DNA from: Mucilaginibacter gracilis | Lineage (GTDB): Bacteria > Bacteroidota > Bacteroidia > Sphingobacteriales > Sphingobacteriaceae | Direction: 5' to 3' | DNA: 64,000 bases | Assembly: GCF_003633615.1 (NCBI RefSeq) | Contig: NZ_RBKU01000001.1 | Coordinates: 3,410,001-3,474,000 of the forward strand | In this document: piece by piece, positions 1-7,106 of the stretch | How positions within the stretch are numbered: position 1 is the stretch's first letter | Layout: every line of letters starts with the position of its first letter | Position numbers and translations under genes: made by a program | Notes under the pieces: generated by a model | Database searches by the model: none | Seen by the model: only the letters and a program-made list of their open reading frames with translations | What the model was told of the DNA's origin: nothing

Positions 1-673
1 CTACCTGGCTGGCCATATCATCAATTGCTCCGCCGTAGATGGTCACCGTCGATTTTGCTACCTGATCTGTGCCGTGAATATAAGAATTATCCGTGTGTCC
101 GATTTCTGTCGCATTATTCTCTGACGAATAAACTAATGTGACTTGTACTTTTGAGTCCCTATAGGCATTTAAGTCAGATATGCCCCCGCTTTTGGCAAGT
201 GCATTCCCGATAATCTGCGTACCTGCTGAAGCATTCTTTGACCATGAAACGGCACCGCTTTTATTTACAGAATAAGTAACTGCCTTGCCGTCTGTACCGA
301 TAATTTCCTTACCATTGGGGTCAATATTATTCATAGGGTTATCATTCACATAATTATAGGGAGATAATTGAGGGTATTTTTCGGCTTTGGGGTCAACTGT
401 TACCCACCGCAACAAGTCCTCATCCGTGTAAGTAATTGTCTTTATAAGACTATCCCGGTCACCGATCAGCTTGATAACCTTGTTTTGACGATCAAGCGTT
501 AAATACCGGATTTTGGATTTTGGGTCTGCATTTTTTACCTGATAAATGTCAAGCGGATTGTCTTTGTAATCTACTTTGGGTTTATAGCCAAAAATCTTAT
601 AAGGGTTGTCCTGCCCATAACATATAACAAGGTTGGCAATTAAAATGCCGAGGGTGATGAGTAGTTTTTTCAT
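1..673 (-). CDS. RHS repeat-associated core-like secreted protein, 3' end beyond the window
   Basis: The frame opens with ATG at 671-673 and stays open to the left edge, so about 224 residues are visible and the C-terminus is missing. A hydrophobic signal peptide (MKKLLITLGILIANLVICYGQ-type, first ~20 residues) implies export. Around residues 95-120 it carries the RHS repeat-associated core signature: DPKAEKYPQLSPYNY, then NDNPMNNIDPNG. In RHS/YD-repeat proteins this core precedes a variable C-terminal, often toxic, domain. Here only a short N-terminus precedes the core instead of a long YD-repeat shell, so this looks like a stand-alone core plus tip, as seen in many Bacteroidota. The tip domain lies mostly outside the window and cannot be named. 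Confidence 0.7.
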   Translation of the reverse strand, partial: MKKLLITLGILIANLVICYGQDNPYKIFGYKPKVDYKDNPLDIYQVKNADPKSKIRYLTLDRQNKVIKLIGDRDSLIKTITYTDEDLLRWVTVDPKAEKYPQLSPYNYVNDNPMNNIDPNGKEIIGTDGKAVTYSVNKSGAVSWSKNASAGTQIIGNALAKSGGISDLNAYRDSKVQVTLVYSSENNATEIGHTDNSYIHGTDQVAKSTVTIYGGAIDDMASQV

Positions 674-683
674 TGGTCAAGGT

Positions 684-1688
684 TTAATTTTTTCTATTGG
701 CGGCTCTTTTTGCTTTTTCTGTTTCAACTGATTTTACCCATTCATTGTACAATTCTATCGGCATATCTTTGTAACCTAAAGCGGCTACGTAGGCCATCGT
801 TTGCTTATGCATAGCTATATCTTTCAAAAGGGCAGAACTGTCTGGCTTTGATTTCTTTTGCTCCGCTTTAATCATGGTAAGTAAGCAATTAGCTTTCAAT
901 TGAATTAATGGCACGCATCTGGGGAAATATTTCAGTGCTGTATTAGCCGTTCTTAAAACGAATTGGTCGTAGCCATACAAAGATTTATAACCACATGCCA
1001 GATCGAACATGGTCATTGCCACGCTTTCTTTTGGTGAAAGTGGGGCCATATAAATATTCTTCTTGATCGCTTCAACGGTAATTGCCATCTCTTTAATTAT
1101 CCATTGGTCACGGGGAAAACCGGGATTAGTAAGTTCCACATTTGTCCACTGGCCTCGCTCGTCCTGATGCTTAATATATACATGGTTTGGTGCCAATGCT
1201 AAATATGCTTTAGCGCCCATTTCCTCACAGAGTATTTTATAAAGGAACGGCAGCGAATGACAATTACCAGAGTGCGTTTTTAAGAGTTTCGTAACAAACT
1301 GTTTTGACCAATCCTTAGTACCGGTAAAATCCTCAAAATCATAAGTAAAAGGCTTAAAACCATTGGCTGCGATGGTATCAGCCATAAAAGAAAAGGTAAC
1401 AAAATTTCCCGCTGTTGGGTGCCTTTCAATATGTTTTTGTTTAATTAATTCTTTAAGTTGAAAAGCAATATTTGATATATCCTGACAAAAAGCCTGATAG
1501 TTTAGTTTGTCGGAATAATAGGCACTCTCTGTTAAAAAGACTGATCGTTTAAAGCTAAGAGGTTCTTTACCAGTAAGCATGGCGGATTGTTCCTGAAATG
1601 CTTGCCTATATGCCTGCTTATTTTTTTGTGCATTTGCATTGAAGCCTAAGAGTAGGGGTATAATTAGGAACAGATAAGGGTACTTCAT
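684..1688 (-). CDS. Secreted transglutaminase-like protein
   Basis: 334 residues with a clear signal peptide ending at NANAQ (about residue 21). The centre has the layout of a transglutaminase-like cysteine-protease fold: SGNCHSLPFLYKIL supplies the candidate Cys near residue 141, APNHVYIKH the candidate His about 27 residues later, and VELTNPGFP a polar third position. The C-terminal third is helical, with TPR-like spacing (ANTALKYFPRCVPLIQLKA). It starts 10 bp after the start of the RHS-core gene in the same orientation, so this gene lies upstream and the two are probably co-transcribed. The substrate is unknown. The fold call rests on motif spacing only. Confidence 0.6.
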   Translation of the reverse strand: MKYPYLFLIIPLLLGFNANAQKNKQAYRQAFQEQSAMLTGKEPLSFKRSVFLTESAYYSDKLNYQAFCQDISNIAFQLKELIKQKHIERHPTAGNFVTFSFMADTIAANGFKPFTYDFEDFTGTKDWSKQFVTKLLKTHSGNCHSLPFLYKILCEEMGAKAYLALAPNHVYIKHQDERGQWTNVELTNPGFPRDQWIIKEMAITVEAIKKNIYMAPLSPKESVAMTMFDLACGYKSLYGYDQFVLRTANTALKYFPRCVPLIQLKANCLLTMIKAEQKKSKPDSSALLKDIAMHKQTMAYVAALGYKDMPIELYNEWVKSVETEKAKRAANRKN

Positions 1689-1845
1689 ATTGTGAATATG
1701 TTTAGGGCAGTTAAATTTAAATTATATTTAAGTTCCTTGTATGATTTTCCAAAAATAATTATGGTAGGAGGAGAAAATACAAAGTATACCTGCAAAAATA
1801 AAGGTGGTAACTTTAATAAGTGGTGACAACATATTGTCAGTATAA

Positions 1846-2088
1846 TTAAACACCATTTTTCCTGATCTCTTCTTGGTCAAGGTGCCATTGATAAACTGCA
1901 TCCAGCAAAACACTAAGTTTTTCTTTAAACAAAGTGAAATTTAAAGCATCAAGCGTACGAACATACCGGCCATTACCAATGAGCGCATATATTAGCCATT
2001 TAAACAGTTGTTCGTCAACCGCGTTATACGGTTCCGCTCCGAATACTTGATCAATGGTCTGCTCCAGGTTGGATTCATATCCTTTCAT
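1846..2088 (-). CDS. Small hypothetical protein
   Basis: 80 residues from the ATG at 2086-2088; a longer upstream start in the same frame would run into the divergent gene's leader and is not preferred. The product is acidic and helical (NLEQTIDQVFGAEPYN at the start, LFKWLIYALIGNGRYVRTLDAL in the middle, written here in parts: LFKWLIYALIGN, GRYVRTLDAL). No signal peptide or membrane segment is seen. It is divergent from the XRE-type gene at 2210, which could regulate it. Family not recognised. Confidence 0.5.
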   Translation of the reverse strand: MKGYESNLEQTIDQVFGAEPYNAVDEQLFKWLIYALIGNGRYVRTLDALNFTLFKEKLSVLLDAVYQWHLDQEEIRKNGV

Positions 2089-2209
2089 AACATTTAATTT
2101 AAAGGTCAAAGGTTTAGTTATTTGTCTCAAAGCTAAAGTTTTGTTGGGTAATTCACCAACACATTTCCCTGATTATTATTTCATCTTTCCTGTTCAGTTA
2201 CCGGGACAA

Positions 2210-2461
2210 ATGATTAGCGACATTGATAAAGAAGTACTTATTTTATTTGGGAAACACCTTAAATCCTTACGTCTTGCTAAGAAACTGACTTATCGTAAAA
2301 TGGCGTTGCGCTGTAATATTGACTACGGCGATATTCAAAAGATCGAAAGCGGCAAAGTTAACATAACCATTCTTACGCTTAGAGAGCTTGCCAAAGCACT
2401 TGAACTTGCCCCTAATAGCTTGCTTGACTTTGATGGCTTTAATCTATCCGATAGCCGTTAA
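2210..2461 (+). CDS. XRE-family helix-turn-helix protein
   Basis: 83 residues. The ATG at 2210 is chosen because the helix-turn-helix begins shortly after it; the longer frame back to 2054 overlaps the divergent gene. Residues ~10-65 form a Cro/C1-type HTH: GKHLKSLRLAKKLTYRKMA, then DYGDIQKIESGK as recognition helix region, then LTLRELAKALEL. The protein is little more than one DNA-binding domain and probably acts as a dimeric repressor. Its closest plausible target is the shared 120-bp control region with the divergent 80-residue gene. Confidence 0.75.
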   Translation: MISDIDKEVLILFGKHLKSLRLAKKLTYRKMALRCNIDYGDIQKIESGKVNITILTLRELAKALELAPNSLLDFDGFNLSDSR

Positions 2462-2563
2462 ACTGTATAGGGCCAGTATTCCTCTGCCCGTGTTCCATGT
2501 TATTAAATATTTCAAATTATTTTAATTAATACAACGGATGAGAGTACAAGCATGTTTTAAGCT

Positions 2564-3064
2564 TTAAAGCCTGACCAACTGCGCTATCAACGAAAAATCA
2601 TACGCATCCACAAACAGTTTTACCCCTGACGGATATTCCAATATGACTTCTTTACGATCAAGCCTTTTTTCCGCAACTGTTGCTTCCTGACCGACATCCG
2701 TAGAATAACTGTGCGTAAGCCTATAATTGGAAAAAGGCCGCGGCCGGAAGTCAATCAACCAGGCTAAAAGTTCAATGTTTTTTTCATCGGTGTTAGTGCC
2801 TTTTTTTAAGAAGTTATTTAGTGGCTTAAATTTATCAGGGTCAAAGCGCCTGATTGATGATTCATAAATTTCTTCTTTATCCGGCCTTTCCAAAAATGAC
2901 CTGAGCATCCGATAATCAGATTTGTCAAGCCCTTTTCTAAAAAGCAATAAGCATTCATTGCGTAGCTTGGCGGCAGTCGGGTGTTTTAGGTTTAGGGATA
3001 GCTCACCTGAGCTTTTTTTGTATTGATAAAATTGCCAAATATCGGCTCTGTATTGTTCCATCAT
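2564..3064 (-). CDS. Hypothetical protein, 166 residues
   Basis: Soluble, charged protein without signal peptide. The N-terminal two thirds are helical and lysine/arginine-rich (RKGLDKSDYRMLRSFLERPD). The last 35 residues read like a short beta-strand/helix unit ending LEYPSGVKLFVDAYDFSLI. That tail loosely resembles the C-terminus of IS66-type accessory proteins, but the rest does not, so no family is assigned. The start could be either of the two consecutive Met codons. It stands alone, separated by about 120 bp from the divergent gene at 3187. Confidence 0.5.
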   Translation of the reverse strand: MMEQYRADIWQFYQYKKSSGELSLNLKHPTAAKLRNECLLLFRKGLDKSDYRMLRSFLERPDKEEIYESSIRRFDPDKFKPLNNFLKKGTNTDEKNIELLAWLIDFRPRPFSNYRLTHSYSTDVGQEATVAEKRLDRKEVILEYPSGVKLFVDAYDFSLIAQLVRL

Positions 3065-3186
3065 TTCTCAAAAATTAGTTAATAAAATTAGAGAATTTGA
3101 AAGGCAGCTTGCGCGTAATAATAAATGATTTGGGATTTTACGGTTTCCCGTAATTTTCGGAATATTATAGTTATTATCTTTCCCAC

Positions 3187-3729
3187 ATGGAAAATCAACA
3201 AACACAACCTGAGAGGCAATCCATTACAGAAATGGTACTTAGAATTTACGTGGGACATTTTTTACGTAAAGAACTTAACATTGAAGAAATGATCGACGTC
3301 TTTGACTTAGTAGAGAAGGCTCCTGATGGCAAGTCAAGAATAGAAAATTTAAAAGAAAAAGGATATTTAAAAGATGTAACGGAACAGCATATCGATGAAG
3401 CTATAGTACTGGTAGAGGATTATCCTGACTTTCTATATGGTGAATTACCGAAAGATGCCATATTGCAGTATTTAGCGGACTACCAGTTACAGCAGCTTGG
3501 TAAAAAAAGCCTTACAGAAAGGGTTAGCGGATTAAATGATGCAGGCTTCTTAGACCCAACGCTGGATGCCAGTGCAATGATCTGCGTTTTTGACTTAATA
3601 GAGCACAACGACAATGGAGAGTCACGGTTAAACCGTCTGATCGAAGAAAAATGCGTTATTGAATTAAATCAACATCAAATTGGTGATGCTATATTAATAT
3701 TAAATGATTTTTCTGAAACTAATCTATAG
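3187..3729 (+). CDS. Hypothetical protein built from two tandem repeats
   Basis: 180 residues in two similar halves of about 75-80 residues. The first contains MIDVFDLVEKAPDGKSRIEN and then DEAIVLVEDYPDF. The second contains MICVFDLIEHNDNGESRLNR and then GDAILILNDFSE. The shared pattern (I-x-VFDL-[VI]-E-x5-[GE]-x-SR-[IL]) shows an internal duplication. No signal peptide, membrane segment or catalytic motif is seen; both halves are acidic and helical. Function unknown. A two-lobed binding protein is possible, but that is inference. Confidence 0.55.
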   Translation: MENQQTQPERQSITEMVLRIYVGHFLRKELNIEEMIDVFDLVEKAPDGKSRIENLKEKGYLKDVTEQHIDEAIVLVEDYPDFLYGELPKDAILQYLADYQLQQLGKKSLTERVSGLNDAGFLDPTLDASAMICVFDLIEHNDNGESRLNRLIEEKCVIELNQHQIGDAILILNDFSETNL

Positions 3730-3768
3730 ACTTTTACTAACAGCTATGATTGTAAAGACAAATAAAAA

Positions 3769-4155
3769 TTATTCGTCCTTTTTATTTAGAAGTTGAAAGT
3801 ACTTAACCTGCAAGTCACTATATCGCTCTTGAAGTTCTTTATGAGCTTCAAGTAGTTTTGTATATTTATCTTTAAGTTGAAGATGTTCTTTTTCTGTTGG
3901 CGTTTTGGCGTTGTTATTTAAATTATCGGGAAAGTATTCATCCATTTCTGGATAGTCAATAGAAAAATCATGATTTATTGCTATACCATATTTAGCCAGT
4001 ATAACATAGCTCAAGTCTTCTTTTTTTACATGCGTATAATAGGTATTCTCCTTAAACCCCGCCCTTTCGGCAGCTACCTTATTGCTGAATTTACTTGCTT
4101 GTACTGTTAAATATAAAGTTCGTCCTCTACCTTTTAATTTTTTTACGTCTATCAA
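3769..4155 (-). CDS. HTH protein with C-terminal coiled coil
   Basis: 128 residues. Residues ~18-45 (SNKVAAERAGFKENTYYTHV) look like a helix-turn-helix of the type in phage-like repressors, followed by a segment (LAKYGIAINHDFSIDYPEM) often found after such domains. The last ~40 residues are a strong heptad coiled coil (LKDKYTKLLEAHKELQERY, then SDLQVKYFQLL), suggesting dimerisation. No enzymatic domain is present. It lies upstream of the 445-bp gap containing the palindrome-rich element at 4397-4510, and transcription runs away from that element. Confidence 0.55.
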   Translation of the reverse strand: MIDVKKLKGRGRTLYLTVQASKFSNKVAAERAGFKENTYYTHVKKEDLSYVILAKYGIAINHDFSIDYPEMDEYFPDNLNNNAKTPTEKEHLQLKDKYTKLLEAHKELQERYSDLQVKYFQLLNKKDE

Positions 4156-4396
4156 TTTGATGTTTTTTTAAGTACATCTAAATTTATGCCTGCATTATTT
4201 TATATTTAATTGATAAAAACATTGATTTTAATTGATTTATATTTATATTGCTTGATATATTAGTTGATTAAAGGTTTAAGAAACCTTATCGTGGCAAAAA
4301 TTTGCGACGATTGAACAAAAATTTGATAGTTTAGCGATTATATCGAAATATAGGATCGCTTACGAGCCTTGCACCGAAATCTGACAATTTTACCAT

Positions 4397-4510
4397 GCAA
4401 GTGTAAGTAAGACGGCCCGGCCCTATTTTGCAATAGGGCCGGCACTTGCTTATTCATTTGTATGGTACCAGCCCCTTGGGGCTGGATGGCTTTGTCAGAG
4501 CCACGGTACA
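4397..4510. other. Cluster of strong inverted repeats, candidate structured RNA or palindromic repeat
   Basis: This is the middle of a 446-bp stretch without a gene (4156-4601). An 11-bp perfect stem (CCGGCCCTATT 4417-4427, loop TTGC, AATAGGGCCGG 4432-4442) is enclosed by GCAAGTG (4397) and CACTTGC (4443). A second unit has outer arms GTACC (4465) and GGTAC (4505) around two hairpins: AGCCCC-TT-GGGGCT (4470-4483) and TGGCT...AGCCA (4487-4503). That is the shape of a three-way junction. GGCCCTATT recurs near 4528, and TTGTAATTTTACAA follows. No T-run follows, so it is not a simple terminator. Whether it is transcribed is unknown. Confidence 0.4.
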
Positions 4511-4601
4511 ATATGATTGGCAGTGTCGGCCCTATTGTAATTTTACAATTACTTTAATCCCATTGCCATCAAAGGCTTACTAAATATAGTAACAGCATTT
4601 G

Positions 4602-5222
4602 ATGGGTACCGAAAATTTAGATATAACCTTACTTCTTCAACAACTGCAACTCGGCAGCGAACAGGCTTTTTCTAAAATTTACGATCTCTATAGCAAACCC
4701 CTTTACCGCAACATACTTTACTTAGTTAAGGATGAAGATATCGCCCAGGAAATCTTACAAGACCTGTTTCTAAAGCTATGGCTTAAGCGCGAATATATTG
4801 ACCCTAATCGTAAATGGTTATCCTATCTATATGAAATTGCAAACCGCATGGTAATAGATCACTTCAGGAAAGTAGCTAAAAATCAACGTATTATAAACCA
4901 TTTAATTTCAACTACAGTCGAACCTGTCTTGAATGCTGAAGATCAATTAATCGATAAGGAAACTTACGCATTCTTAACCAAAGCAATTGAAAGTTTACCG
5001 GTTCAACGCAAGGAAGCGTTCAAGATGTGTAAAATTGATGGCAAAAGCTATAAGGAAGCGGCTGAACTTTTGGGAATATCGCCAATAACTATCCGCAATC
5101 AAATTGTCGCAGCCAACAAATCTCTTAAAGAATATTTCCTAATAAATAATAAACTGGTGTTGATTCTCATAGGCTACTCATTAGGTTTGACTATTTGCCA
5201 TACTTGCCAATATTTATTATGA
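4602..5222 (+). CDS. ECF RNA polymerase sigma factor (FecI/RpoE type)
   Basis: 206 residues from ATG at 4602. Region 2 is seen at residues ~20-85 (FSKIYDLYSKPLYRNILYLV, DEDIAQEILQDLFLKLW, then YLYEIANRMVIDHFRK). Region 4 lies at ~130-180 (LPVQRKEAFKMCKIDGKSYK, EAAELLGISPITIRNQI). In Bacteroidota such factors drive SusC/SusD-type uptake loci and are held by a FecR anti-sigma, which is present here at 5857. The tail after region 4 is unusually hydrophobic (KLVLILIGYSLGL), as if membrane-associated. The stop overlaps the next start by 4 bp. Confidence 0.9.
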   Translation: MGTENLDITLLLQQLQLGSEQAFSKIYDLYSKPLYRNILYLVKDEDIAQEILQDLFLKLWLKREYIDPNRKWLSYLYEIANRMVIDHFRKVAKNQRIINHLISTTVEPVLNAEDQLIDKETYAFLTKAIESLPVQRKEAFKMCKIDGKSYKEAAELLGISPITIRNQIVAANKSLKEYFLINNKLVLILIGYSLGLTICHTCQYLL

Positions 5223-5761
5223 TTAAGAGCACATTTATTAATTCAGAACTTGAGGGCGCAATAAATTACCTTAATGATTTTTTTGATTTAGGTTTCCCTA
5301 AAGAACACCGTAAGGATTTAAAAAAATGGCGTAATCATGTTATAAATAAAAAAAAATATAATGATCAGCATGGTGCGGCACGAGTATTCGGTAATTATGA
5401 AGAAACTATTCAAATTATTGAAGTTGCTGATATATGTAACCGACATAAAGATTTAGTAGGGTCATCATCTATAGTACCTATATGTATAGTCAATATGGAG
5501 CAAAGTGAATGGTCATATTTCCCGAAAAAAATGTCTCAAAAGGAAATTTTAAATCCTACCGTAGCAATCCGAAACTTTTTTAAAGCATTTAGTGCTCAAG
5601 AATATAAAGATGTATTTCATGAGTGGCTACGGCTTGCTTTATCAAATAAATCAGCCGGGGAAACCCTTTCAGCAAAGGAAGTAGTGTTACCTTACGAAAA
5701 TTTGCGAAAGTTATATTCTGCCCTTTGGCTTGTCTATAAACGCAGTTCAAAACCTGTATGA
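5219..5761 (+). CDS. Unknown protein translationally coupled to the sigma factor
   Basis: 180 residues. The ATG at 5219 overlaps the sigma factor's TGA (ATGA), so translation is probably coupled. The protein is soluble and lysine/tyrosine-rich, with no signal peptide; visible stretches are YLNDFFDLGFPKEHRKDLKK and NPTVAIRNFFKAFSAQEYKD. I do not recognise a family. Sigma/FecR pairs are normally adjacent, so a gene between them is unusual. The coupling argues that it belongs to the regulon, perhaps as a modulator, although it may equally be an inserted hitch-hiker. Confidence 0.55.
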   Translation: MIKSTFINSELEGAINYLNDFFDLGFPKEHRKDLKKWRNHVINKKKYNDQHGAARVFGNYEETIQIIEVADICNRHKDLVGSSSIVPICIVNMEQSEWSYFPKKMSQKEILNPTVAIRNFFKAFSAQEYKDVFHEWLRLALSNKSAGETLSAKEVVLPYENLRKLYSALWLVYKRSSKPV

Positions 5762-5856
5762 TTTATAAATCATTTTGGTCACTATTAACAAAATGTAAAA
5801 TTTAGAATAGTCCTAATATAAATAAACTACGTATTGTTGGTAAATTCCCCAACAAA

Positions 5857-6906
5857 GTGGCAGATCAAATCCATATCGAAAACCTTTTCAAAAAATATCT
5901 CACCGTGCAATGCACGCCCGATGAGATTAAAGAATTGTATAGGTTAATCGGAAACAAAGAAAATGAGGAAATTTTTAGTTATTTAGTTGCTGAACAACTT
6001 TCTAAAGATTCACTTGAGCCGCTCCATTCAGAAAAGGAAGATAGAGCCGTAAACAAAGTTAAATCCGTCCTTCTAAGCGAAATTCGCGCTCAAATCCCCG
6101 CAAAATCTAAATCCCGCTATAAAATTCCTAATACCTGGTTGAAGATCGCGGCATTATGGCTGGTGGTAGGTTCAGCGACTATGTTCCTGCTTTTCCGACA
6201 TTTTTCCGACAAATATAACTCTGAAATCAAGCAGCACACTCAACAATTAGTTACAAAAAACGGCCAGAGAAAATTCATCCAATTATTCGACGGCACTAAA
6301 GTATGGCTTTACCCCTCCAGCACGATAAAATTTTCAGATCAGTTAGTTAATGGTTATCGAGAAGTAATGTTGGATGGGGAAGCCTTTTTTGAAGTGGCCA
6401 AAGATAAGGCGCATCCCTTTATCATCCATAGTGGCCGAATGCAGACAGAAGTAGTCGGAACCTCTTTTAACGTAAAATCTTATAGCAAACAAAATATCTA
6501 CAACGTCACTGTAGTTACCGGGATTGTAAAGGTTTCTATGCTTTCGGCAAAAAAGGAGAAGCTGTCAGAGGTCATTTTAAAACCGAAGCAACAGGCCATC
6601 TACAACAGTGTGCAAGCAACGTTAGCCGACAAATCAATATCAACCGTTGACGCCGTTATAAAAAAGAAAGACGGCATATTAAGCTATGACGGAATGCCAG
6701 TGCCGGAAGTCGTCGTGGACTTCAGGCGCTATTATAATCAATCCATTGAACTGCAAAACAAGTCGGCAACCTGCCTATGTTACGGTGAATTTGATACGTC
6801 GAAGCCGATAGATATTGTACTGCGCCAATTGGCCGCGGCTATCGGCGCAACCGTCCGGCAAACAGACAAAGGGTATTTTTTAGAGGGGGGATGTAGTGAT
6901 AGGTAG
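5857..6906 (+). CDS. FecR-family anti-sigma factor
   Basis: 349 residues, apparently from GTG at 5857. The N-terminal cytoplasmic part (ENLFKKYLTVQCTPDEIKEL) binds the sigma factor in this family. One membrane helix lies at ~98-118 (WLKIAALWLVVGSATMFLLF). The periplasmic FecR domain follows (GTKVWLYPSSTIKFSD, LDGEAFFEVAKDKAHPFIIH, VVGTSFNVKSY). The C-terminus is the DUF4974 domain that contacts the SusC signalling domain (LSYDGMPVPEVVVDFRRYYN). It should release the ECF factor encoded at 4602 when the SusC homologue at 7107 binds ligand. Confidence 0.9.
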   Translation: MADQIHIENLFKKYLTVQCTPDEIKELYRLIGNKENEEIFSYLVAEQLSKDSLEPLHSEKEDRAVNKVKSVLLSEIRAQIPAKSKSRYKIPNTWLKIAALWLVVGSATMFLLFRHFSDKYNSEIKQHTQQLVTKNGQRKFIQLFDGTKVWLYPSSTIKFSDQLVNGYREVMLDGEAFFEVAKDKAHPFIIHSGRMQTEVVGTSFNVKSYSKQNIYNVTVVTGIVKVSMLSAKKEKLSEVILKPKQQAIYNSVQATLADKSISTVDAVIKKKDGILSYDGMPVPEVVVDFRRYYNQSIELQNKSATCLCYGEFDTSKPIDIVLRQLAAAIGATVRQTDKGYFLEGGCSDR

Positions 6907-7106
6907 AATAACAATGGATAATCAGGACTACTGTTTCAGGTAGCCGCCTAACCAAATTTTAAGGAACAAACTTAACTGCAAAAAAATGAAAAATTGCTTT
7001 ACAGGAATGCTATTGCCCTTTTTGTGGCTCATTCGACAGTCGCCGCCACTAATCCTTCGATTAGATTTTCGCCTAAACTCTCCCTTAACCAATTTAATTA
7101 AACATT

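Noticed and set aside
4397..4510. Reading the palindromes as a plain transcription terminator
   Set aside because: No T-run follows any of the stems, and the upstream gene is transcribed away from them.
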